DNA of 43,312 bases from a virus: positions 1 through 43,312 of IMG/VR virus record IMGVR_UViG_3300025151_000081; one strand, given 5' to 3'. Shown here in pieces: positions 22,751-28,470 of the stretch; the first letter of the stretch is position 1; every line of letters starts with the position of its first letter. The position numbers and the translations under genes are program-made. The notes beneath the pieces are model-generated. The model saw nothing but the letters and a program-made list of their open reading frames with translations. It was not told where the DNA came from and did no database searches.

Positions 22751-22779
22751 TTCATAGTATAAAAAAGCCCAGATGTCAA
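22751..22779 (-). promoter_or_regulatory. Promoter overlapping a terminator hairpin
   Basis: -35 TTGACA (22779-22774), 17-nt spacer, -10 TATGAA (22756-22751). The same DNA forms hairpin CCCAGA (22797-22792 strand complement) / TCTGGG with six T after it at 22766-22761 on the leftward strand, so read-through from upstream could be stopped where new initiation begins. Confidence 0.45.
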
Positions 22780-22797
22780 GAACTTTTTTTTTCTGGG
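22761..22797 (-). terminator. Possible leftward terminator
   Basis: Six-bp stem (22792-22797 with 22768-22773), 18-nt A-rich loop, then CTTTTTT. Weaker than the one at 23029-23054. Confidence 0.45.
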
Positions 22798-23028
22798 TGA
22801 TTTTGCTCCTCTATAAACGCCAGAGAATAGCCCTAGAACGCAATAAAATAAAAAAAAGGTCTTATGGTATGCTTGTTTTTATCTGTCCTCGGAAACCTTG
22901 TTAAAATATTCCAGAATTTAGAGCCGTAAATAAAACGCTGTTTAAACGCTGTTAAGTTATCCACATTTTATTAACAATTTGTGGAAAACTATTTAAGGTC
23001 GTTTAAACGCTGTTAAGAAAATTTAGAC

Positions 23029-23054
23029 AAAAAAAAAGGGCTATTTCTAGCCCT
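23029..23054 (-). terminator. Strong rho-independent terminator
   Basis: AGGGCTA (23037-23043), loop TTTC, TAGCCCT (23048-23054). Nine T follow on the leftward strand and six T on the rightward strand. It ends the transcript of the 158-residue gene and insulates the candidate origin. Confidence 0.85.
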
Positions 23055-23075
23055 CTTTTTTTAGTTGGTCTTGCT

Positions 23076-23552
23076 TTAGAATGTAAAGCCAGCAACATCT
23101 TCTGGCATTACCCAGCCACAAGCCGTGTAAATAGATTTCATATTTTGAAAATCTTTTACGATGCTCTGGCTGGTGTGTTTGCCTCCGCCTATGACATATT
23201 TTTTATCTGGCTCAATTTCTACAAGCTCTGTTGGTGTAGAGATATAAGCTTTGCCTTTAATCTGTCTTACTCTACAGGTCAAGCCGTAAGTCTCGAACAA
23301 GCCGTTTAAACGCTCTCTAGTCGTTGGTGTGTTCCAGCCAGCTAAAGAGAACCAAAGCCCCTTGCTGATTTTATTGAATTGAGCTATCCAATTATTATGA
23401 AGATACATATCCGATTGTATAGCGTTCTTCTCTATTTTTGAGCCGTTTAATACTGGCATTTCTATTGTTCTTACTTCTACTCTGGTATTATCCATTTTCA
23501 TTGGCTTTTGATTTAAAAAAGCCTCTGCTGTTTTTAGTGTTATTTTTCTCAT
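23076..23552 (-). CDS. Unknown 158-residue protein
   Basis: Starts MRKITLKTAEAFLNQKPMKM. Central part NWIAQFNKISKGLWFSLAGW, then ERLNGLFETYGLTCRVRQIK and a beta-rich C-terminus. It resembles small phage single-domain proteins of unknown role. The start overlaps the 48-residue gene's stop (TAATG). One palindrome is read as ERLNG. Transcription ends at the strong terminator 22 nt downstream. Confidence 0.72.
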   Translation of the reverse strand: MRKITLKTAEAFLNQKPMKMDNTRVEVRTIEMPVLNGSKIEKNAIQSDMYLHNNWIAQFNKISKGLWFSLAGWNTPTTRERLNGLFETYGLTCRVRQIKGKAYISTPTELVEIEPDKKYVIGGGKHTSQSIVKDFQNMKSIYTACGWVMPEDVAGFTF

Positions 23553-23698
23553 TATTTCGCCTCCTGTCTTCTAGCTTTCGCTCTGTTTAAACGCTGTTTA
23601 ATCTTCTTAGCGTCTCTGTTCTCTCTGGCTTGTCTGCCTTGCTCTGCTTGAGCCTCTAAGCCCTTAATTTGTACTGCTGTTAAGCCTGTATAGTTCAT
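23552..23698 (-). CDS. 48-residue basic helical protein
   Basis: MNYTGLTAVQIKGLEAQAEQ begins it and QRLNRAKARRQEAK ends it. It is a Lys/Arg/Gln helix, starting after CTAAGGAGGTATT, an excellent ribosome site, and coupled by TAATG to the next gene. A palindrome copy (23584-23593) is read as QRLNR 33 nt from the stop. A small nucleic-acid-binding helix is possible. Confidence 0.72.
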   Translation of the reverse strand: MNYTGLTAVQIKGLEAQAEQGRQARENRDAKKIKQRLNRAKARRQEAK

Positions 23699-23742
23699 AA
23701 TACCTCCTTAGGTATGGTTGTTTAATTTAAGCCTAAGACTAG

Positions 23743-23765
23743 AGACGCCGTTTAAACGACGCCCC
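23743..23765. repeat. Extended palindrome hairpin around CGTTTAAACG
   Basis: The core (23749-23758) is extended on both sides by GC-rich partly paired sequence (gacgcCGTTTAAACGacgcc), giving a ~11-bp imperfect hairpin downstream of the metalloprotease stop. There is no U-tract, so simple rho-independent termination is unlikely. Confidence 0.55.
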
Positions 23766-23791
23766 CAGTTTCGCCCTTGTGGGCTCGTCAG

Positions 23792-24628
23792 TTAGGCATC
23801 CTCCCATTTTAGCTCTTCTGTGATGTTGCCGATAGTGTCGTCAAGGTTTTGCTTGCCGTTGACTTTCTCGTTATCATTCACCAGACTAAAAAACTTGTCG
23901 ATGCTAATAATAGCTCCGCCGTATTTTTTGCCTAGTTGAATGTGATAATCGCCCTCACCACAGCATAAACAAGTTCTGCTGGTCATCTGCTCTATTCTCA
24001 AACGATTTGTATTAAATCCGTGGTCGCAATCGTTCTCTGTGCCGTGGCAAACAACTTTTAAATTTCTGTTTGTATCACGGCGTAAGCCCTCAAGATTTAC
24101 CTCTTGAAGTGGGAACTTTCCGATGGTCTTAATGATGCCGTTTAAACGACCTTTAAGTTCCTCTCCAGCGTATGTGCTGGTTAGCTTGCCCTCAAGTCCG
24201 ATAGTTCTCGCCATCTTGTCGAACGCTCCGCCTTTTTTGTGTCCACTTTTATTGTCGTCAATAGCGTGAATTAATTCGTGGGCTAATGTGTCCAGAACAT
24301 CGACGCTGTTATTTGTGCCTGTCGTCGCAATATTCATCTGAATAATATTGACAACCTCTTTTTTTGGTTTGTCTTTGCCAGCCGTGTAGTGCGTTGGGTA
24401 GCATAGCCCTAGTGTCGTGTGTCCGTGGGTTTTGTTCGCTGTTCTAAGCTGTGAAACATTGATACGAATATTCTTCGGAACTTTAAAGCCGTGCGGTCTA
24501 AAAACTTTGTCGCTTAACTCTTGCGTCGCTTTTTCAAACCATTTCGTAATTGCTACATCGTGATTAATTACCTTGAACTGCTTAACTTTTTTCTGTGCGT
24601 TTTGGGTCGCCACCACTTTTTTCTTCAT
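23792..24628 (-). CDS. SprT-like zinc metallopeptidase
   Basis: 278 residues from ATG 24628 (CGGAGAAACAA). The zinc site is LAHELIHAIDD (HExxH) followed by KSGHKKGGAFDKMARTIGLE, as in phage SprT-like proteins. A C-terminal zinc ribbon shows CHGTENDCDHGF and CLCCGEG. Family members cleave or bind DNA-associated proteins; a target here is unknown. The gene uses clearly more G and C (GCC, CGC, GAC codons) than its neighbours, a sign of recent acquisition. It has the best promoter of the region. One palindrome is read as GRLNG. Confidence 0.85.
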   Translation of the reverse strand: MKKKVVATQNAQKKVKQFKVINHDVAITKWFEKATQELSDKVFRPHGFKVPKNIRINVSQLRTANKTHGHTTLGLCYPTHYTAGKDKPKKEVVNIIQMNIATTGTNNSVDVLDTLAHELIHAIDDNKSGHKKGGAFDKMARTIGLEGKLTSTYAGEELKGRLNGIIKTIGKFPLQEVNLEGLRRDTNRNLKVVCHGTENDCDHGFNTNRLRIEQMTSRTCLCCGEGDYHIQLGKKYGGAIISIDKFFSLVNDNEKVNGKQNLDDTIGNITEELKWEDA

Positions 24629-24661
24629 TTGTTTCTCCGTTTTATGTGTGTAAATCAAGTT

Positions 24662-24690
24662 AATATAATGATTATTTTTCAATCTGTCAA
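24662..24690 (-). promoter_or_regulatory. Near-consensus sigma70 promoter for the metallopeptidase
   Basis: -35 TTGACA (24690-24685), exactly 17 nt, -10 TATATT (24667-24662). A palindrome-centred hairpin (GGGGGCGTTTAAACCCCC, 24691-24708) abuts the -35 on the upstream side, 5 nt away, where a bound protein would touch RNA polymerase. Confidence 0.8.
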
Positions 24691-24710
24691 GGGGGCGTTT
24701 AAACCCCCTC
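24691..24710. repeat. G/C-extended GTTTAAAC hairpin at promoter
   Basis: GTTTAAAC (24697-24704) is flanked by GGGG(G)C and CCCCC, giving a ~9-bp stem with one mismatch. It lies between the stop of the 148-residue gene and the -35 of the metallopeptidase promoter, so it may act as terminator, operator, or both. Confidence 0.6.
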
Positions 24711-24726
24711 AACATTTCGCCTTGGC

Positions 24727-25173
24727 TTAGTATAATTCCCAATCTAATGGTCCGTATTCTATGCCATTTTCAATGGTCTTATAATTAATCCAGAGTGAAC
24801 GGAATTTATCGCCGTCAAACTCTATATTAACAAAGCGAATTTTATATAGCCATTGGTCTTCATTATTTGGTGAAGATATAAACCATTCTAACCATTCCTC
24901 TTGTTCATCTAAAAGACCTGGGCAAATATCCTTTTGAAATACTTCTACTCCGTCTTGAAATTTGCCGACTTTTGATAGAACTTTCAAGAATGTATCTATC
25001 TGTTTTTGGTCATATTCTCCAGTACAAAATCTGTTTTCGCCTGGCTCATTTGAGTAATAATGACCCTCAATTTCCTTAAATCCTAGCGTCAATAAGGCTT
25101 GTTTTATTTCGTTTTTTCTCATCGTTGTTTTTTCTCCTACTTTTTCGTAGCTGTTTATGTGTGTATTTTTCAT
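24727..25173 (-). CDS. First leftward gene, unknown 148-residue protein
   Basis: Start after AAAAAGGAGAAAAACTA. Mixed alpha/beta with an N-terminal helix (KNEIKQALLTLGFKEIEGHY), then an acidic centre and a beta-rich end (YKIRFVNIEFDGDKFRSLWI). No motif is recognised. As the first gene behind the divergent region it is probably expressed immediately after infection. A single transcript from the promoter at 25390-25417 could feed it. Confidence 0.72.
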   Translation of the reverse strand: MKNTHINSYEKVGEKTTMRKNEIKQALLTLGFKEIEGHYYSNEPGENRFCTGEYDQKQIDTFLKVLSKVGKFQDGVEVFQKDICPGLLDEQEEWLEWFISSPNNEDQWLYKIRFVNIEFDGDKFRSLWINYKTIENGIEYGPLDWELY

Positions 25174-25325
25174 TAGTTTTTCTCCTTTTTGTGTTAATAA
25201 TTAATCTAATTTTCAAATACATAAGAACTTACTTTTTCTGACGATAACATACAAGATATTTCTATTCGTTCTCTGGGAGTGAAGGCATCTGGGGGCTGTT
25301 TAAACGGAGTTATATATATGTATGA

Positions 25326-25346
25326 GGGGTCTAGATGGGGTCTAGA
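25326..25346. repeat. Tandem GGGGTCTAGA repeat, 11-bp period
   Basis: Two exact copies, 25326-25335 and 25337-25346, each containing palindrome TCTAGA and phased by about one helical turn, next to a TATATATATG stretch. Suggests cooperative protein binding. Confidence 0.45.
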
Positions 25347-25389
25347 AATAACAACTATATATAATTTCAGGCGTATGAAAACGGGCTGT

Positions 25390-25417
25390 AATATAATAAT
25401 AATCTAGCATTTGTCAA
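25390..25417 (-). promoter_or_regulatory. Early leftward promoter
   Basis: -35 TTGACA (25417-25412), 16-nt spacer, -10 TATATT (25395-25390). It lies about 215 nt upstream of the first early gene, so the leader would cross the TCTAGA repeats and a palindrome copy. Confidence 0.6.
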
Positions 25418-25728
25418 GTCTCCTCGGTGAGCTATCATCTGGCTCTATGGTTTCAAAATAGTTGTCCACTAGTTATCCACATTAAGTAGAACTTTAACCT
25501 AGTCTTCTATCTCTAGCAATATGAAGAGTTAAACCGAATTTCAACCAATTATACATAATCCTAACTAGAAAAAGACTGGGGGTCTGATTTAAAAAAAAGA
25601 ACCTCACACAAACTTGGGCTATTTTTTTAGTTTGTATTGTGTCTGGAAGTGTTGATATTGCTAGACTTACGAGAACGGCTAACTATATAACTATACTAGC
25701 TAGTAGGTTTGTACAGTTATCCTAACTA

Positions 25729-25757
25729 AAGTTAACAAAAAAAACGGCAGATGTCAA
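25729..25757 (-). promoter_or_regulatory. Second leftward promoter candidate
   Basis: -35 TTGACA (25757-25752), 17-nt spacer, -10 TAACTT (25734-25729). Its leader would cross the DnaA-box-like sites, a possible source of an origin transcript. Confidence 0.4.
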
Positions 25758-25835
25758 GTACAAAGTAATTAAGGGTGTAAAAAATATTATAATTTTTTTC
25801 TTGACTTTTTCCAATCTATAGGTTTAAGCTTTAAT

Positions 25836-25979
25836 ATGTTCAAAGGACCGAATGGAGCAGGTAAAGGCGATAAACCAAGACCTACATCTATATCTAGAAA
25901 AGAATACGAAGAACGCTGGGATAAAATCTTTAGAAAGGATAAAAAGAATGCCAATAAAAAAACCAAAAAAACCAACTAA
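25836..25979 (+). CDS. Small conserved phage protein (GKGDKPRP...RWDKIF)
   Basis: 47 residues: MFKGPNGAGKGDKPRPTSIS followed by RKEYEERWDKIF and a Lys-rich tail. The GKGDxxRP...EYxxRWDxIF pattern is a short protein seen in many phages, of unknown function. It is the first rightward gene. Its 3' end overlaps the next gene by 32 nt in another frame. The ribosome site is weak. Confidence 0.72.
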   Translation: MFKGPNGAGKGDKPRPTSISRKEYEERWDKIFRKDKKNANKKTKKTN

Positions 25980-26169
25980 AAAAGATATACTGTATCATAT
26001 AGCTCTCATTAGACAGGATATATTTAAACTACATGAGAAAACGATGTTAATAGAATCAGTCATTAATAAATATATTAAAATGAAAAAAGATACAGATAAA
26101 TTTAATAAATTTTTACAAGACGAAATAAAGGGAGCTAAAGTTGAAAAAACTAAAGAAGATAAAAAATAA
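25948..26169 (+). CDS. Basic coiled-coil protein, unknown
   Basis: 73 residues from ATG 25948 (AAAGGATAAAAAGA in front); an upstream ATG at 25852 in the same frame would overlap the conserved 47-residue gene fully and is less likely. It begins MPIKKPKKPTKKDILYHIAL, a basic tail and then a helix through KMKKDTDKFNKFLQDEIKGA. The end overlaps the next gene by 29 nt. Function unknown. Confidence 0.6.
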   Translation: MPIKKPKKPTKKDILYHIALIRQDIFKLHEKTMLIESVINKYIKMKKDTDKFNKFLQDEIKGAKVEKTKEDKK

Positions 26170-26482
26170 AACAATGAAGCTACCTATAAACGGTCACGAG
26201 TATACGATTCGTTTTATATCTGGTGCTAAAGTAGACCTAGGTTCAGATGAATCAGAAATACTAGGTGCTATTTCTATGCGTAACTGTGAAATAGTACTAG
26301 AACACGAAATGAAAGATAGTAAACTACTAGAAGTGTTAATACATGAAGTATTACATGGTATTACACACGGAACTAGTTTAGACATGACTGAAACGCAAAT
26401 ACAAGTATTATCTAATAGTTTGTACCAACTGGGTTTTGGTGAATACTTATGGAAAAAAGCAGGAGGAAAATATGATTCCTAA
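26141..26482 (+). CDS. Small HExxH putative metallopeptidase
   Basis: 113 residues with a TTG start at 26141 after GGGAGCTAAAG; ATG 26174 lacks a ribosome site. VLIHEVLHGITHG carries HExxH, then EtQIQVLSNSLYQLGFGE could provide the third ligand, as in short phage gluzincin-like proteins. The N-terminal part is a beta sheet (LPINGHEYTIRFISGAKVDL). Target unknown. It precedes the Nmad1-like gene with an 11-nt overlap. Confidence 0.7.
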   Translation: MKKLKKIKNKTMKLPINGHEYTIRFISGAKVDLGSDESEILGAISMRNCEIVLEHEMKDSKLLEVLIHEVLHGITHGTSLDMTETQIQVLSNSLYQLGFGEYLWKKAGGKYDS

Positions 26483-26801
26483 TTATGATGCAATAATCAA
26501 AAAAGCAAAAGCACTATGTGATGATAAAAATATAGACTATGCACAAGTAAAAGAACCGTTTTCTAACTTTGAAATGGTTGAAGCATTGAAAATATGTGAT
26601 GCACCAACTGGCATTCTTGTTCGCATCTCTGATAAAATAGCTAGAATCTCCAATCTCTTGAAAAGAAATGGCGAAAGAGCTGTGAATGAAGAAAAGGTAG
26701 AAGACACAATGCTTGATTTAATAAATTATAGTGTAATATTGCTGAGTTACACTATGTACAGTAAACAATATGACTCAGAAAACGGAGAACAGAATGATTA
26801 A
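26472..26801 (+). CDS. Nmad1-like (DUF1599) protein, MazG-related
   Basis: 109 residues from ATG 26472, fixed by AGGAGG at 26461. LVRISDKIARISNLLKRNG then EEKVEDTMLDLINYSVILLSY is the signature of the nucleotide-modification-associated domain 1 family, an all-alpha MazG-like fold often linked to phage base modification or dNTP metabolism. Substrate unknown. No DNA-modifying enzyme is visible in the window, so it may act on nucleotide pools. It overlaps the phosphoesterase by 8 nt. Confidence 0.78.
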   Translation: MIPNYDAIIKKAKALCDDKNIDYAQVKEPFSNFEMVEALKICDAPTGILVRISDKIARISNLLKRNGERAVNEEKVEDTMLDLINYSVILLSYTMYSKQYDSENGEQND

Positions 26802-27537
26802 TCCAGGTAAAATATTAGAACACAATACAAAAAAGGCTAAAGTAAACCTACATTGTCTTACTGACATACACGTAGGTAGTAAAGTCTTTGATAGAAGTCT
26901 GTTTTTAAAAGCAGTACAGATGATAGATGAAGACCCAAATGCACTTTGGTTCGGAAATGGTGATATGTTAGAGTTTATACCACCTAATTACCATATACCA
27001 GAGGGCGACCAGTTGTTTGATAACAACGAACAGTACGCTCAATTTGTACAAATGATAAGACCTATCATGAATAAGTGTGTATTTCTACGTGGAGGTAATC
27101 ATGATACGCTACGTTCTGTTAGATTAGCAGGAATTGATATAATTCGTGTGCTATGTGACGACCTTGAAGTACCATATTACCCATTTCCAGGGTATGCAGT
27201 GATTAATTACAAGCATAATCGCTTCACATTTGCAAGTGGACATGGAAAAAGTGGTGCTAAGAACGGAGATATGGAGCTAACTAGACTTAGAAACATATTT
27301 CCAGACGCTGATATGTATTATTTGGGGCATAACCACCAATTATACGCAAAACCAGTAGATTCTTTTGAAATTATGCAAGATAGCGAAGAAGTAAGAAGAC
27401 AATGGTTTGTGCGTGGGGGTTCTTTTATAGGATATGCTGAATATGCACGCTATGCTATGTTTGAACCACAAACAAAAGGATGGGTAGAAGTGCGTTTAAG
27501 TGATAAAAACCCAGAATACATCGTACACCGTAAATGA
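26794..27537 (+). CDS. Calcineurin-like metallophosphoesterase
   Basis: 247 residues from ATG 26794 (CGGAGAACAGA). All metal-binding motifs are present in order: CLTDIHVG (DxH, residues ~24-26), WFGNGDMLE (GNGD), FLRGGNHDT (GNHD), FASGHGKSG (GH) and YLGHNHQLY (GHNH). Family enzymes hydrolyse phosphodiesters of nucleotides or nucleic acids. Adjacent genes (Nmad1-like, terminase) suggest a role in nucleotide or DNA processing before packaging. It overlaps the terminase small subunit by 4 nt (ATGA). Confidence 0.88.
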   Translation: MINPGKILEHNTKKAKVNLHCLTDIHVGSKVFDRSLFLKAVQMIDEDPNALWFGNGDMLEFIPPNYHIPEGDQLFDNNEQYAQFVQMIRPIMNKCVFLRGGNHDTLRSVRLAGIDIIRVLCDDLEVPYYPFPGYAVINYKHNRFTFASGHGKSGAKNGDMELTRLRNIFPDADMYYLGHNHQLYAKPVDSFEIMQDSEEVRRQWFVRGGSFIGYAEYARYAMFEPQTKGWVEVRLSDKNPEYIVHRK

Positions 27538-28307
27538 AGAAAAGAACTATAAAAGGTCAGGAGCACATTGTATATGACAATATCAACGAGCTCAGGCAGG
27601 CTATGCCATTACAAGACGTACTAGAAGATTGGCGAAACGCTCCAGTTAGTTCATGGACCTTAACAGATGATGGGCAGGTTTGTGAGGTGTTAGAACGTGG
27701 GGTTATTAACAATCAACGATATGTACGCACTGCGATTGGAATGTTTAACTGTGCTCCTACCATAAAAATGGAAGGCGAACTACGACAAAGTATATACAAG
27801 TTTAGTGGTAAAAACTCTAATACTGTATTTAAAGAACGTGAGAAGCCTACAAAGAAAGAATTTTTGTTTGCAAAGTATGTTGCGAAGGGAGATGGGATAA
27901 TAGAAGCGTTTAAACAAGCTTATCCTCAATCTAAGTCTGAGCAATATATTAAAGAACAAAGTAGTATGTTATTAAAAACAGAAAGGATAAAAACCTTGAT
28001 TGACAAAGAAATACAAAAAATATTAGAAAAAACAGAGATAACACCAGAGTATCTACTGCTAAAGACAAAAGAGATTGTAGATAATATTGAAGCAAGAGAT
28101 AGCGATAAGATTTCGTCGCTAAAGATGTTGATGGAAATATCTGGGTTACTAGGTAAGAAAGAACAAAAAACTGAATCTATCGCATTGTTTAAGGGTTTTA
28201 GCCCTGAACAACTAGCAGCATTGGAAGGGAAAGATGTCAAAAAAATTGCAAGCCAAGAACGAGAAATACCTCAACTGCCAGATGTGCGAGAGGAAAGTGA
28301 AGATTAA
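27534..28307 (+). CDS. terS: Terminase small subunit
   Basis: 257 residues. The DNA-binding part is TKKEFLFAKYVAKGDGIIEA then FKQAYPQSKSEQYIKEQSS, an HTH-type terminase small-subunit domain (~110-170), followed by a helical oligomerisation region. The N-terminal ~100 residues are an extra domain of unknown fold. It recognises the packaging site and loads the large subunit. A CGTTTAAACA copy (27907-27916) is read as AFKQ inside this gene. The last 74 nt overlap the next gene. Confidence 0.85.
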   Translation: MKKRTIKGQEHIVYDNINELRQAMPLQDVLEDWRNAPVSSWTLTDDGQVCEVLERGVINNQRYVRTAIGMFNCAPTIKMEGELRQSIYKFSGKNSNTVFKEREKPTKKEFLFAKYVAKGDGIIEAFKQAYPQSKSEQYIKEQSSMLLKTERIKTLIDKEIQKILEKTEITPEYLLLKTKEIVDNIEARDSDKISSLKMLMEISGLLGKKEQKTESIALFKGFSPEQLAALEGKDVKKIASQEREIPQLPDVREESED

Positions 28308-28470
28308 GAAGTCGCCGATAACGTATAGTGACTTTTTGTTAAATACTATCATGAATATCCCTATGGATAAGTATATTACTGTTGATTGTGCGTGTCTTTG
28401 TATGTATGATGAAGATATGGACTTAATAGGGTTTAGTAAGGAATTTATAGAGAATAATGGAAAAGCTTAG
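28234..28470 (+). CDS. Small Cys-containing protein between terminase genes
   Basis: 78 residues starting MSKKLQAKNEKYLNCQMCER, with CQMC near the start and DCACLCMYDED later: four to five Cys that may bind zinc. The ATG follows GGAAGGGAAAG within the small-terminase gene, so 74 nt are read in two frames. It ends 14 nt inside the large terminase. Possibly an accessory of packaging; function unknown. Confidence 0.65.
   Translation: MSKKLQAKNEKYLNCQMCERKVKIKKSPITYSDFLLNTIMNIPMDKYITVDCACLCMYDEDMDLIGFSKEFIENNGKA

Larger units (their letters stand above)
22659..23075. other. 417-nt intergenic region, candidate replication origin
   Basis: Contains, from right to left: a terminator (23029-23054), two 17-bp direct repeats GTTTAAACGCTGTTAAG (22940-22956 and 23001-23017) and, between them, a consensus DnaA box TTATCCACA (22957-22965) and an inverted DnaA-like box TGTGGAAAA (22980-22988). 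An AT-rich stretch and two promoter-like modules lie near 22700-22780. No gene is visible. This arrangement is what a DnaA-dependent phage origin with iterons would look like; it is inferred, not shown. Confidence 0.55.
11055..25306. repeat. GTTTAAAC palindrome family, 24 early-region copies
   Basis: Ten-mers, first base: 11055, 12633, 14888, 16373, 16817, 17457, 18139, 18339, 19396, 19713, 20190, 20813, 21308, 21513, 21757, 22350, 22939, 23000, 23303, 23584, 23749, 24139, 24696, 25297. Eighteen are the full CGTTTAAACG; the others have one altered outer base. Three more lie outside: 27907, 35473 (full) and 41076. Plus-strand flanks favour tCGTTTAAACGct. From ~17.4 kb rightward there is about one per gene. 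By base composition I estimate under two GTTTAAAC in 43 kb by chance. Confidence 0.95.
25174..25835. other. 662-nt divergent intergenic region: promoters, DnaA boxes, palindrome
   Basis: Separates leftward early from rightward genes. It holds a GTTTAAAC copy (25298-25305), a tandem repeat of GGGGTCTAGA (25326-25335 and 25337-25346, 11-bp period), leftward promoters at 25390-25417 and 25729-25757, and DnaA-box-like TTGTCCACT (25462-25470) followed 11 bp later by consensus TTATCCACA (25473-25481). A rightward -10-like TATTATAAT lies near 25785. No protein-coding frame of note. Control region and possible second origin. Confidence 0.65.

Noticed and set aside
24629-24742. N-terminal extension of the metallopeptidase (and similar upstream extensions at 20148, 20584, 22724 and 16914)
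   Set aside because: Each extension would translate through a promoter or inverted repeat, while a strong ribosome site lies before the internal ATG chosen.
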